From a virus: a stretch of 31,612 nt of DNA. Shown here piece after piece: positions 10,101 through 18,511 of the stretch (positions within the stretch are counted from its first letter, which is position 1; each line of letters starts with the position of its first letter). The notes below the pieces were generated by a model. It was not told where the DNA came from and did no database searches. It saw only the letters and a list, made by a program, of their open reading frames with translations. The position numbers and the translations under genes were made by a program. The DNA lies in the IMG/VR virus record IMGVR_UViG_3300017757_000067, positions 1-31,612 of that record. One strand, 5' to 3'.

Positions 10101-13100
10101 GTGGTATCCGTAGTACCTTGTTCATCTGAGTTCATTATATCAGTACTGAACTCTTGTAGTATATATCTATTAGCCCTAGCACCATCTAAAAAAACACATG
10201 TGTTAGCAGCTAGGTTACTATCTTCTGGGCCAGCTTCACCCCAACCATTACTATGATGAGTATGGAATCTTTTAAGATACCCCCAGTAAAGTTTTGTTTC
10301 TCCAGCGTAGTTAGCCGTTTTACTTTCACCATCAAAACTACCTATTAGCGGTTGCTCGTAAGTTAAAACCGATGGCACTACGTCGTAGTTTACTACATTA
10401 TAAGCTGAAGCATTACAACCTAAAGCAAAATAAGCAATTTGCCTAGAATCATATGTATCGTTCTGCATGGTAAAACCATCGTACGGTTCTGATTCAGAAA
10501 ATTTACCAAAACCCCACCATTCACAAGGTTTCGTTGGATCAGTTAGTATATGAGCATTACCCCCAGTGTATTCACCTATTGTAAACTCATTATATATACC
10601 AGTGCCACCAAACGTGTCAACGTCACCCGCATTTTCTATAGTTGAGTATGGCCCTTGTTGCGCTGGATTAAATTGCTGCGTGTCAACATAAGCTATATCA
10701 TACTGAGCTATTTCAGAATATGCAAATTGATTACCAGTTGTCATTTCTACTGAAGCTTCAGTTACCTCATCTTTTTCTATTAATACAAAAAATCTACCAT
10801 CAAACTCCGGTTTGTTTTCGACAACTTCTTCTCTAAATTCAAAATAATACTTTAATACTTGTTCATCATTTATTGCAAAGCCAGCAGCACCAAATCTATC
10901 TATCATATCAGCTGAACCTAGAAACGAACTATCATAAGTTACAGCGCCGTTGTCATTTGGCTTAACGTAGTGATGTGTTACTTTTTTAAACTCACCACTA
11001 ACTATTTGATTAAAAGTTCCACCTGTAGAAGGGTTTTCTGTTCTACCCATAACCCTAACAAGTAATTGTCCTCGTAAATTATCTCCATATGAACTTAAAA
11101 AACCTGACCAATCACCACTATCAACTATAATTTGAGTGTTAGTAGCAGAGGTTAAATTAAATGGTTCGTTTATTTGAGGGTCTTGTGCTCCAATAGCGTC
11201 ACCATTTAAAGGAACTAAACCCATGTTTCTAGTGTCTGTTTTTATATAATCAGGCGCTTCAGCTTTTATATCTATTATTTTATACCTAGCCTCTTCTAAA
11301 ACTGGTTCTCCAGTACCGTGCGCTTTCTTTAAATATAAATAAGTTTCTAAATCAACTTTGTTTCTATCGGCCGATGGAAATGATAACCATATATTACCCT
11401 CATCTCTAGCATCATACCATCTGTCTAGTACTAAATTATAATACTCATTAGAAGTTTCCTTAACATAGTACTTAACGTATTCCATCCAGGTCATACTTGA
11501 AGGATCACTACCAGGCATACCAGGTTTATCCCAAACTTGTTTTACAGAAAGTTTATTAGCCATAGCACATAGCTCTTTAGGAACTATTACGTCATCTGTT
11601 TCTGCTATGTACTCCGCTGTATCTACACCTATATCTGTTATTTTATTTGACGCTATTACAGGGGTTTCTCTACCATACTTATCGCCAAATACCATACCAA
11701 CCTTATAATCTCTAATAGTTTTTACAGATCTTTTAGGTTGAGCATTAACGGTTTCGCTTACAACATTTTGATCTAATCCGACTGGATATTTTATATCAAA
11801 CCCTTGTACAAAATTACCATATAATATTCTACTACCAGTTATCTCCTGAGCTAAAGCATATCTTGGCACATTGTCAAATGTTCTTAATAGTTGATTTGAC
11901 GGTAATGTTCTATATATAGATTCAGTTGTTATTTCTAAGCTACCTGTTTCTAAAGAATCTTGCGTATCATTATTAACATCTAAAGTACCGTCAGGTGTAA
12001 AAAGTTCCCACTCACCATCTCTTATTTTCTTAATACTTTTTATTGTATATATATTTGCTGAGTCAGTTGATTTATATAATATTTCTACATCAGTAATATC
12101 TAAAGCTCTTTCAGTATAGTAAGGTATAAAATCTTTTATAGTTAATTTTTTTATAGTATTAACCATTCCTAAGTTATAACCTTTTATAGGGTCATAATCA
12201 AATAAACCTGGATCAAAAGCTAATTCAGACCAAGGAGAGAAAGCTGAATACTCGCCATCTTCGTATTTATATCTATAACCAAATCTAGGAAACTTTAATT
12301 CAAATTTAGATTTTTCTACATCTATAACTTTTAAAGACCAAGACTCCATGCTACTATCAACAGGCACATTTGGCGTAGTTAATATTTCTACTTTAATAAG
12401 ATTAGTAGGAATGCTAACTTCTGCAGCACCCGGTAAATCCCCTATATAACTTACAAATTTAATTTTAAATGTACAAGTAGCAAAGCCTTCTTCAACATCC
12501 TCTTGACTCACAACTAATACATCTCCGGGTTGAAGAGGTACTTGACTTAATTCTGGCGTAGCTATACCATATGTAGTCTCAGTATCACCCTCAAAGCCTG
12601 AGCCCATAAGTACAGTGTTACCAGGTATTATATCATCGTTAAAGAAAAGATTAAGAAAAATAGAAGAGTTTATAGTGCCATCCTCGTCTGTTGTGGTAGT
12701 GTAATATTCGTCTAAAGTAAATTTTAATTCAGCATCATCTCTAACTTCTATCTTTACAGTTGGTGGTGTTTTAGGCGCGGGCCTTAACACCGTTATATGT
12801 TCTTCTAATAAATCACTACTAAGATTAGTTAATTCTAAACTAGCAGCATCTTCTAACTCTTCTGTATTAGGATTAGTAATAAATAACTTTGTGTGAGTTA
12901 TGCCGCCAGCATCAGTACCTTCTTTACATCTATCAATATTTATTTTTTTAGGTTCAGTTATGCCATCAGTCCAAAATAATAAATTATCTATTATGTTAAT
13001 ACCGTTTATTAATTGCTTTTTACTAAAATTCAAAGCTCTAGGATGTGTAAATCTAGCATGCGTAAAGTTAGCCCACGTTGCTTGAGTTGTATCTATCTCT

Positions 13101-13729
13101 TCATATAATCTTAAAATTGAAAGACCTGTAGCTTTTCTTTTTATTTTAACAGTAGCAAAGTTATCAGGATTTGTACTATCAGTAAACTCTATAGTCATTC
13201 CTTCCCTTACTTTGCCATACAACAAAGATGAAACATTTATATTCTGCACAGTGCCAGTTGGTGGAGCCGTCCAGAAATAAAAATCAGAAGAGGCATCTGT
13301 ACTAATAGGTGTTTGTAATCCCCATCTATCCACTATGACGGGTGTATTTACACTAGTAGAAACGTTGTGTTCTACTATTGTATCTATTTTTATTATTTCA
13401 GTTGTTGAAGAGTAATCAGCGTTTATAAATTTATCTGTTGTGAAAAAGAAATAAGCTGAATCTGTTTTTTCTCTACCAATAGAACCTATACAAAAGAAAT
13501 CAGCATCTTCAAAATTAGAGTCTGCGATATCACCTGTAGAATGACCAACTTTTACGTTGCCTTGTAAATTCTGTATAACACCCGCATCCCCAATACCATC
13601 GCCACCATCAGACGTCGTGGTTCTAATTTGAATATTATTTGCGTCTCTATATTGACCTTGAGGAACTAATCTCTCATCAAGGTCTTTATTCATTTTTCCA
13701 GCCGTAAAACTATGCTTAATTTCTCCCAT
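7193..13729 (-). CDS. Giant tail hub/muzzle-like (stabilisation) protein
   Basis: At 2178 residues this is the largest gene in the window. The N-terminal motif FTAGKMNKDLDERLVPQGQY (8-27) is a hallmark of a tail-tube or stabilisation protein family of podoviruses and crAss-like phages, as I remember it. The body is strand-rich and modular. The C-terminal third (about 1830-2060; ETNVVVFCEDRVLAVIANKE, YGISRSPESLASDQYRIYFT) reads like repeated beta-propeller blades. A CxxC...CxxH cluster at 1456-1478 looks like a zinc knuckle. A proline-rich patch (PDPPPTTN) lies near the end. It follows two ring/connector proteins and precedes fibre-like genes, which fits the distal tail assembly. The start follows an AAATAAAATAAAATT leader, with no Shine-Dalgarno. 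Confidence 0.8.
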   Translation of the reverse strand: MGEIKHSFTAGKMNKDLDERLVPQGQYRDANNIQIRTTTSDGGDGIGDAGVIQNLQGNVKVGHSTGDIADSNFEDADFFCIGSIGREKTDSAYFFFTTDKFINADYSSTTEIIKIDTIVEHNVSTSVNTPVIVDRWGLQTPISTDASSDFYFWTAPPTGTVQNINVSSLLYGKVREGMTIEFTDSTNPDNFATVKIKRKATGLSILRLYEEIDTTQATWANFTHARFTHPRALNFSKKQLINGINIIDNLLFWTDGITEPKKINIDRCKEGTDAGGITHTKLFITNPNTEELEDAASLELTNLSSDLLEEHITVLRPAPKTPPTVKIEVRDDAELKFTLDEYYTTTTDEDGTINSSIFLNLFFNDDIIPGNTVLMGSGFEGDTETTYGIATPELSQVPLQPGDVLVVSQEDVEEGFATCTFKIKFVSYIGDLPGAAEVSIPTNLIKVEILTTPNVPVDSSMESWSLKVIDVEKSKFELKFPRFGYRYKYEDGEYSAFSPWSELAFDPGLFDYDPIKGYNLGMVNTIKKLTIKDFIPYYTERALDITDVEILYKSTDSANIYTIKSIKKIRDGEWELFTPDGTLDVNNDTQDSLETGSLEITTESIYRTLPSNQLLRTFDNVPRYALAQEITGSRILYGNFVQGFDIKYPVGLDQNVVSETVNAQPKRSVKTIRDYKVGMVFGDKYGRETPVIASNKITDIGVDTAEYIAETDDVIVPKELCAMANKLSVKQVWDKPGMPGSDPSSMTWMEYVKYYVKETSNEYYNLVLDRWYDARDEGNIWLSFPSADRNKVDLETYLYLKKAHGTGEPVLEEARYKIIDIKAEAPDYIKTDTRNMGLVPLNGDAIGAQDPQINEPFNLTSATNTQIIVDSGDWSGFLSSYGDNLRGQLLVRVMGRTENPSTGGTFNQIVSGEFKKVTHHYVKPNDNGAVTYDSSFLGSADMIDRFGAAGFAINDEQVLKYYFEFREEVVENKPEFDGRFFVLIEKDEVTEASVEMTTGNQFAYSEIAQYDIAYVDTQQFNPAQQGPYSTIENAGDVDTFGGTGIYNEFTIGEYTGGNAHILTDPTKPCEWWGFGKFSESEPYDGFTMQNDTYDSRQIAYFALGCNASAYNVVNYDVVPSVLTYEQPLIGSFDGESKTANYAGETKLYWGYLKRFHTHHSNGWGEAGPEDSNLAANTCVFLDGARANRYILQEFSTDIMNSDEQGTTDTTGNMFISNDSAAEGGIYSDTAPSIYNYKPTALDQGHASEGTLGRMVLSQIPSNASGTNNGNSGWNGGLGDVDATGLYNYFAGPDAAGTYFKFLDDTSDLSDPEFPEGKPHIYKVITKDVTDPSISIPPQYTTNIKNFGDLTKAGVNSDGTGNVNNKSRLISTNRKVQDNDNNEYNVNFGGENADCVDADGNPGANCWELQGTDFLNASEEDEIAVGWSAFDIPVLRVGVFSNDGDDEPKSYKNQKRCGHCGNEEQTGNAVGEGALCNRHSIRFEFRRVDPATNLATADGIDPELFDPRGWAKHDGTAGKIRIAILMPQTASGGEIVEVEEDRAVWETEPKEDVGLDLYYEATHALPLKLKEGNTLAYAPLKSKVSIERFSPVSGATEIDDLTSDDEGNSFSNIIVGGAEYLENDSIIKVISTNSDGNVVNHVDNIGIGDTILFEHSSGLQTRSVVEDYYVEPTGNNVTYVPQTAYTTTMSINNFFNITSLADTSMLSLTESMNITGDGIPPGIFVSFFAGVVPVLSDYSWVTSDISALSVTIKAPTGYYKIDKDVYKYKVKLGWHNCYSFGNGVESDRIRDDFNAPTIDNGIKVSTTVDEYGKELRSSSLIFSGLYNATSSVNDLNEFNMGEKIIKDLNPDYGTIQALKSRETNVVVFCEDRVLAVIANKEAVFLADGKPQLTATDRVLGQVSTFKGRYGISRSPESLASDQYRIYFTDSQRGAVLRLSQDGLTPISNVGMKNWFRENIIGATGYGIQLLGTFDGVNGEYNLSINNEKTVAFNEGSKGWVCFKSFKPDQGLSITGRYLTVKKGTIYEHYVDQFDSDGEVNNRNLFYGAEELTSDAESTLTVMFNDVPGQVKSFKAMNYEGSQARIDQDLADDNYYNIFPSKKGWWVDDIKTDLQDGKITWFADKENKWFNKVCGVQTTLDNLDTKEFTVQGIGKPTIVELPDPPPTTNTFTIENNINND

Positions 13730-13733
13730 AATT

Positions 13734-15041
13734 TTATTTTATTTGTTTACCAATTCCTTTTAAAATCTGCGTAAATTCCTCTATCTTAATATTTGATAAT
13801 CTTATCTTTGCCTTTCTAGTTTCAGCAAACTTTTCTTTTTTAAATCTTTGTACTATAAATGGTGGTATGTTTGATCTTGTGGATAATATACCATAAGCTA
13901 TCCACTTGTAACAAGCTTCTTCACAAAACTTATGTACAACCATTTCAGAGTCTGTACCTAAACCATCACTAACATAATGCAATGTTATAGTCTGTCCAGC
14001 TAGCGCTGAACCAAATTTTATTAAACCTCTTAATTGATCTATAAAAAAACTACCATTCATCTGGGCATACTGAGGGTCTAAACCATATCTTCTTCCTTGA
14101 GGAGATATCTCAACATCAGTAGTATAATTAATATCGTATAATTGGTAATTAACTGGTGTTTGATTTTCAAAGTTTTGAGAAGTATCACTTGGGACTTGCT
14201 CAACTATGTTATCACCAGCCGCTGTGCCAGCATTAATAACATCTAAATCAAAGTTAGATGAAGATACTGAGCCATTTGATTGATAAGTGTTTTCAGTGTT
14301 AGTTACTGTTGTCGTATTAACTGAGTCATCATTATATGTTATTGTTAACAATCCGCCACTCTGAGTAACAGTGTGATGCCCAAAATCATTTATATATTCC
14401 ATTAACTGAGTAGCGGCTGTAGTTTCTGTCATTGAAACGTCGGTATCAATACCAAAAACTGGACCTTGACCAGTTGGATTAGTATACTCATTAAGAAGAT
14501 CAGCACTAGACTCAAATCTAAAATGAACTAATCCTTGAGTTCCTTGCGCCGTCTTGTAACCTAATGTTAAAAATTTTCCATTTAATACACTTACATTATC
14601 TGTTATACTTGAAAATGTAACTGTAACAACTCTTTTTTGTTGGCCAAAGTCATAAGTGCCATCTGTGTTTTGAGTTATAGCAAATGGATCAGAAGTTTTA
14701 CTAGCTGGATATAAAGGTCTCTCTATTCCGTCGGTACCAATTCTAACTAACTTAACATAATTAACATAATCTTGTGGGAGTATCATTGATAAAGTATTAG
14801 GTACTTCTAGCTCTTGAGATTTAAAAGACTTAAGCACATCATAAGATAATTCCTGCACAGCTCTCATTGCGTGAAACTGTACGTCAGTTCTACTTATTTT
14901 ACTTATTATTTTATTCTCGCCAACATACACAAACATGAAAGCATTTATAATGTTCTCTAATGTGGTAAATTGATAATCACCGTAATTAGCAGAGTTACTA
15001 GAATCATAATAAGCGTTTTGTGTTTGTGATAATAATCCCAT
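13734..15041 (-). CDS. Tail ring/connector protein (crAss-like type)
   Basis: This 435-residue protein has the segment QFHAMRAVQELSYDVLKSFK followed by LPQDYVNYVKLVRI (about 55-107). This reads as a helix-rich adaptor entering a beta domain and resembles a family of crAss-like and marine-phage ring or head-tail connector proteins. The middle (150-320) is a Thr/Asn-rich beta insertion. The C-terminus returns to helices (CEEACYKWIAYGIL...RFKKEKFAETRKAKIRL), consistent with packing against the portal or neighbouring rings. It starts 2 nt after the 245-aa gene and ends 4 nt before the hub gene. The exact ring position is not determinable from sequence alone. Confidence 0.75.
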   Translation of the reverse strand: MGLLSQTQNAYYDSSNSANYGDYQFTTLENIINAFMFVYVGENKIISKISRTDVQFHAMRAVQELSYDVLKSFKSQELEVPNTLSMILPQDYVNYVKLVRIGTDGIERPLYPASKTSDPFAITQNTDGTYDFGQQKRVVTVTFSSITDNVSVLNGKFLTLGYKTAQGTQGLVHFRFESSADLLNEYTNPTGQGPVFGIDTDVSMTETTAATQLMEYINDFGHHTVTQSGGLLTITYNDDSVNTTTVTNTENTYQSNGSVSSSNFDLDVINAGTAAGDNIVEQVPSDTSQNFENQTPVNYQLYDINYTTDVEISPQGRRYGLDPQYAQMNGSFFIDQLRGLIKFGSALAGQTITLHYVSDGLGTDSEMVVHKFCEEACYKWIAYGILSTRSNIPPFIVQRFKKEKFAETRKAKIRLSNIKIEEFTQILKGIGKQIK

Positions 15042-15043
15042 AG

Positions 15044-15781
15044 TTAACTATTTTCTTGTTGTTTTTTTAATTGTAAATCTTGTATACCAGCTTGTTGTAT
15101 TTCAGGCTTTTGTATAGTGATACCAGCCAACATTAATATTCTTGAAACTAAATTTTCTTCTTCACTAGCATGTAGTTGAAAGTTAGTAGAAGTTCCAGAG
15201 TTATATAAAGCCTTTTCATTTGTAACAACATATCCCCATTTTGGAGTAGATGGTGCGGTGTAGTAACTAACCTCAAAACGTTCTGCATCAAGAACGCCAT
15301 CAGCTGGATCAGAAGTATCAACATTATAAGTTGTAGAATCAGCGGGAGGATATACTGTTACAGACCCAGAGTCTTCTCGAACAAACACAGATCTTTTTAA
15401 AGTTGCCTTTGTTAATGGGTTATTTTCAGTATATTGTATTTCGCTTTTATTAAGAGGTGTTACTTTAGTACCATTTGCTCTAGTGATGCTTATTATTTTA
15501 TATATAGTAGGCAAAGCTAACGCTGCAGCCGTAACATCAACATTAGTATCAATATGAAATGTATGCAGCTTTTCTTCTAACATTTCTACCTCGTCAGCAT
15601 ATAATAATTGATTATTAGGCTTTCTTGTTGAGGTTTTAAACCCATGAAAATAATTATCATATATTTCGTTTTGAGCTTTATCAGCATATAAGTTATATTC
15701 CTGTGGTGTTATATAACCTCTTTGTTCTTTATTAGCTATAGCTAATACCTTTTGATATACGTTGTCTATACTTACAGCCAT
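15044..15781 (-). CDS. Head-tail adaptor/ring protein (crAss-like type)
   Basis: This is a 245-residue protein. The N-terminal helical segment VYQKVLAIANKEQRGYITPQ (8-27) followed by EYNLYADKAQNEIYDNYF is a signature of a conserved ring/adaptor family in crAss-like and marine podoviruses, recalled and not searched. A beta-rich middle (80-200) includes SGSVTVYPPADSTTYNV. The C-terminal helix (EENLVSRILMLAGITIQKPE) is typical of adaptors that contact the portal clip. The short amphipathic tail ends QLKKQQENS. It begins 2 nt after the stop of the 55-aa gene and ends 2 nt before the next ring gene, so the three are probably translated together. Confidence 0.75.
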   Translation of the reverse strand: MAVSIDNVYQKVLAIANKEQRGYITPQEYNLYADKAQNEIYDNYFHGFKTSTRKPNNQLLYADEVEMLEEKLHTFHIDTNVDVTAAALALPTIYKIISITRANGTKVTPLNKSEIQYTENNPLTKATLKRSVFVREDSGSVTVYPPADSTTYNVDTSDPADGVLDAERFEVSYYTAPSTPKWGYVVTNEKALYNSGTSTNFQLHASEEENLVSRILMLAGITIQKPEIQQAGIQDLQLKKQQENS

Positions 15782-15783
15782 AG

Positions 15784-15951
15784 TTATTTACTTTTATAAT
15801 AAGGAAATTGAGCGTTCAGCCAGGTTTTTCTTTTATCACACCCGCAATCTTTGTAACCTGTAGCTTTCATAGCTAACTCAGTTAACCCTTTTATACCAGT
15901 CGCTTTGGTAAATTTTTCCAACGTGTCTCCAAGTCCTTTTGATTTATTCAT
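15784..15951 (-). CDS. 55-aa conserved-looking CGCDKR protein
   Basis: An ATG at 15951 opens a 55-codon frame ending in TAA at 15784-15786. The protein begins MNKSKGLGDTLEKFTKATGI, has a helical, basic N-terminal half and ends with YKDCGCDKRKTWLNAQFPYY. The paired Cys with basic residues and the LNxxFPY ending resemble small proteins I remember from marine phage structural operons. The stop is 2 nt upstream of the next ATG, the same tight spacing as real neighbours, and the frame fills an otherwise unexplained gap after a terminator. It is preceded by the promoter-like element at 15966-15984. Function is unknown; a metal- or DNA-contacting head-completion role is conceivable. Confidence 0.75.
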   Translation of the reverse strand: MNKSKGLGDTLEKFTKATGIKGLTELAMKATGYKDCGCDKRKTWLNAQFPYYKSK

Positions 15952-15965
15952 ATTAGTGTATTTTA

Positions 15966-15984
15966 TACTATATTATAGTTACAT
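15966..15984 (-). promoter_or_regulatory. Promoter-like element, copy A (upstream of the tail block)
   Basis: The plus-strand sequence TACTATATTATAGTTACAT reads ATGTAACTATAATATAGTA on the coding strand, ending 14 nt before the ATG of the 55-aa gene. It includes TATAAT and lies just downstream of the terminator at 16011-16041, where a new promoter would be needed. It differs at one position from the element at 3923-3941. It also has inverted ACTATA/TATAGT arms, but copy B breaks that symmetry, so a promoter box is favoured over an operator. Confidence 0.55.
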
Positions 15985-16010
15985 AATAAAGTGGAAGGTT
16001 AGCCCCTAAA

Positions 16011-16041
16011 TAAAAATAGCCACCCGTAATGAGTGGCTATT
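16011..16041 (-). terminator. Rho-independent terminator after the 275-aa gene
   Basis: On the coding strand the stem AATAGCCACTC pairs with GGGTGGCTATT around a 5-nt loop (ATTAC): 11 pairs including one G-T, followed by a run of five T (16012-16016 on the plus strand, overlapping the stem end). It begins about 18 nt after the stop at 16060. It separates the head region from the tail block, which begins with its own promoter-like element. Confidence 0.85.
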
Positions 16042-16059
16042 AATACTAGTTAAAGATTA

Positions 16060-16887
16060 TTATTTGGATCTTTTTTCTATTTGAGTGTATATCTCCATAC
16101 CTTCATCAGTTTTAAACCAATGAGCTAAGGCTGTATACGGGTGCTCATCAAACGGTACTGTCATTAATTTTCTACCAGTAGACTTCCATTTAAAATGACG
16201 TTGATCTCTTGATAAAGATATTATTCCGTTTTCAACAGCTTTAATACCAAAGTTTCTAAGTTGAACATTTTCATCTTTCGCTAATTCTAAGAATAACTTA
16301 GGGTTATCTCTAGCAAATAGTAGTAAATCTCTTTTAAGTTCCTTAGAACTCATCTTAGATACCTCAGATCCTTTCTCTGCCCTCATAATAGCTTCAGCCA
16401 TATCAATGTCCATTTGTCTAGCCATTAGTATTGCATCAGCCTCCATTTCTAACCAAGTTATTTCTTGCTCAGCTATTTCAACTGGCTTATGCTCATAAAA
16501 TATCTTGTCTTTATGTGGGTGATATAGAGAAAGTAGCTTTTGTAATATGGTTTTTTCTTTTTCAACAAATAAACTTCCTGCTCTAAAAACAATATGTTCT
16601 AACCTTTGGTCACCTTTCATCTCATCAACAAACACAGTTCTTTGATTTTGACAATATTTAAGTTCTCTTTCGTAACCCTTTTCTTCGTCAAACCAAAATA
16701 TGTTTGATGCTTTTATAGATCTTGATAAAGGTTTGTATTTATCTTTTAAATAATACATCCTATCTTTTATTTCCCATTTTGGTTTAGCTTTTTCTTTAGG
16801 AGCTTCAACCTTAGGTTGTTCTTTAACAACCACTGTTTCATTAACTACAGGTTCTTCAACCTTAGTTGTTTCTTTTTTCTTTGCCAT
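16060..16887 (-). CDS. Conserved-type protein downstream of the capsid gene, unknown function
   Basis: This 275-residue protein has a disordered Lys/Glu/Val/Pro-rich leader (1-38) and then a charged alpha/beta body. Segments include KDRMYYLKDKYKPLSRSIKA, LQKLLSLYHPHKDKIFYEHK, MDIDMAEAIMRAEKGSEVSK and a C-terminal RKLMTVPFDEHPYTALAHWF. I remember closely similar proteins from uncultured marine phages, always without an assigned function. There is no catalytic motif, signal or membrane segment. The gene stands alone between two terminators, so it should be expressed from its own promoter or from read-through past the capsid terminator. A head-completion or virion-associated role is plausible from position only. 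Confidence 0.75.
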   Translation of the reverse strand: MAKKKETTKVEEPVVNETVVVKEQPKVEAPKEKAKPKWEIKDRMYYLKDKYKPLSRSIKASNIFWFDEEKGYERELKYCQNQRTVFVDEMKGDQRLEHIVFRAGSLFVEKEKTILQKLLSLYHPHKDKIFYEHKPVEIAEQEITWLEMEADAILMARQMDIDMAEAIMRAEKGSEVSKMSSKELKRDLLLFARDNPKLFLELAKDENVQLRNFGIKAVENGIISLSRDQRHFKWKSTGRKLMTVPFDEHPYTALAHWFKTDEGMEIYTQIEKRSK

Positions 16888-16902
16888 AATATAATATAAT
16901 AT
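16888..16902 (-). repeat. (ATATT)3 leader directly before the 275-aa gene
   Basis: Three tandem AATAT units (plus strand) abut the start codon of the 275-aa gene, which has no Shine-Dalgarno. An unstructured A/T leader like this suits initiation in Bacteroidota-type hosts. It is the third case of a pentanucleotide repeat immediately before a start codon in this window. Confidence 0.6.
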
Positions 16903-16907
16903 AAATT

Positions 16908-16944
16908 AAAAAAAATATAAGGGCGATACTAGACCGCCCTTATA
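16908..16944 (-). terminator. Strong rho-independent terminator after the major capsid gene
   Basis: The coding strand forms a perfect 10-bp stem, TATAAGGGCG with CGCCCTTATA, around a 9-nt loop (16926-16934), followed at once by eight T (16908-16915 on the plus strand). It lies 12 nt after the capsid stop codon. A terminator here would keep capsid mRNA abundant and separate from the genes below it. Confidence 0.9.
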
Positions 16945-16955
16945 AATAAATAGTC

Positions 16956-18494
16956 TTACTTCATCATCATGAAATTGTTAGCACCTTGTACTATCAAACA
17001 TCTTTCAGTTAAGAAGTGTAACTGCATTGCATCTAACGCTGATGTAGCAGCTCCAACAGAACCAGTAGTCCAAGTTTTCATCTTTCTATTGTCTGTTTGA
17101 GAAGCTCTATATCTTACGTGTAAGAATGGTCTCTTTAAGTTTTTACCCATAGTTTGGTCATAAACTGTAGAAACACCAGCAGGTATCATAACTCCTCTAA
17201 TAGCTTCAGCAGCATTAGCGTCGTTAATAGAACCTCTAGTCGCTTTATCATTTAAGTATCTAAAGTCAGATTTGTAGAAGTCATAAGAACCTCTTCTAAA
17301 TCCTGAGAAACCTAAATTTAACGCCATATCTTCGTCATTGTCGAATACCCCGTAAGAAGTACCTCCAGCTCCGTAAGAATTCATTGAAGCCAACATGTCA
17401 TCCATTGCTAAACTAGTAGCTCTGTTTACAAACATCATGTATTCCTCAATAGCTCCTTGCTTATCGAATTCAGCTAATATAAGATCGAATTCAGCTAAGT
17501 CAGTAGCAGCGTTAACGCCAGAAATTCCAGAAGTAATATTACCTCTTTTGTTAATAGCTTGGAATAAACCTTCAGTTCCAAAGTTACCAGCTGTAGCAGC
17601 AGTTGTATGAGGTAAGTTATTACTACCATCAAGTAATGAATCTGTAGTACCTAATTCAGATTCTAACATTGCCATTTCTAAATAATCATTAAATCTAGCT
17701 CTTGTGTCAGACTCAGCCTTTAAGTACCATAGGTATCCAGATTGACCTTGCTCAGAAGCAACTTCTACCCAACCAATTCTACCCGTATCAGAACCTGATA
17801 CTTCGTAGTAATCTTTCATGATAATTGGTTTGTTAGTAAAAGTTTTAAACTGAGGCTCGTTAGCTCTTCTACTATCAGTTTGAGTAGTAGCAGCACCACC
17901 AGTCATGTAAGAAACTCCTTTTGAGAATTCAGAACCGTAAACTAGTATAGTGCAAGAACTACCATCATTACTATCAGCGATAAGACCAGAACCAGAGCCA
18001 GCGTCGTAAGGAGCTACATCAATAGTTGCTGTAGCAGCAGCAGCTGTAACAACTAAACATTTGTGTACTCCAGCAGAGTTAGCTATAATAACTGTATCAT
18101 TAACTCTAATACCGTGATTAGTAGTTACTGCGTTACCATCGATATCTGTTTCAATAGTTACCATTGTAGTTACGCCTGTACCAGCATCCGCGCCGTCGTT
18201 AGTGTCTCCAGTAACGATCTTTCCTTTGTATGATAAATGAAGTCTACCTTGTTCAGACCAAATAACTTGATCAGAAGACATAGACTCTTCAGCCCCAACT
18301 TTAGATAAGAAACCTGAAATAGTTCTCGGTCCGAAAACCTCAGCTTCTTTCTCCATAAGTTCAGGCAAGTATTGTTGACCCCAGTTTGCACTAGCAGCGC
18401 CAGTACTTGTGAAGTCGATATAGTTTGTTGTAAGTGCAACTTGCTGTGAAGCAGGTACACTATTTAACAAACCACCGGGATTTGAAATTGCCAT
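16956..18494 (-). CDS. Major capsid protein
   Basis: This 512-residue protein is assigned as the major capsid protein from its place after portal and scaffold-like genes, its size, and its own strong terminator. The N-terminal arm (about 1-60) leads into ELMEKEAEVFGPRTISGFLS, typical of HK97-fold N-arm/E-loop regions. A beta-rich insertion (80-190) with Gly, Ala and Thr could be a surface domain. The later part (GRIGWVEVASEQGQSGYLWYLKAESDTRARFNDYLEMAML) and the C-terminal segment (LKRPFLHVRYRASQTDNRKM) look like the P- and A-domain core. It resembles capsid proteins of crAss-like and marine podoviruses as I remember them. Its leader is A/T-only (AATTTATAATT pattern). Confidence 0.85.
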   Translation of the reverse strand: MAISNPGGLLNSVPASQQVALTTNYIDFTSTGAASANWGQQYLPELMEKEAEVFGPRTISGFLSKVGAEESMSSDQVIWSEQGRLHLSYKGKIVTGDTNDGADAGTGVTTMVTIETDIDGNAVTTNHGIRVNDTVIIANSAGVHKCLVVTAAAATATIDVAPYDAGSGSGLIADSNDGSSCTILVYGSEFSKGVSYMTGGAATTQTDSRRANEPQFKTFTNKPIIMKDYYEVSGSDTGRIGWVEVASEQGQSGYLWYLKAESDTRARFNDYLEMAMLESELGTTDSLLDGSNNLPHTTAATAGNFGTEGLFQAINKRGNITSGISGVNAATDLAEFDLILAEFDKQGAIEEYMMFVNRATSLAMDDMLASMNSYGAGGTSYGVFDNDEDMALNLGFSGFRRGSYDFYKSDFRYLNDKATRGSINDANAAEAIRGVMIPAGVSTVYDQTMGKNLKRPFLHVRYRASQTDNRKMKTWTTGSVGAATSALDAMQLHFLTERCLIVQGANNFMMMK

Positions 18495-18511
18495 AATTAT
18501 AAATTTTTAAA

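Noticed and set aside
15966-15984. Operator palindrome reading of ACTATA/TATAGT
   Set aside because: The second copy of the element at 3923-3941 breaks the symmetry while keeping TATAAT, so a promoter box explains both better.
18170-18460. Second minus-strand frame of 96 codons inside the capsid gene
   Set aside because: It is out of frame within a strongly supported gene and encodes no recognisable protein.
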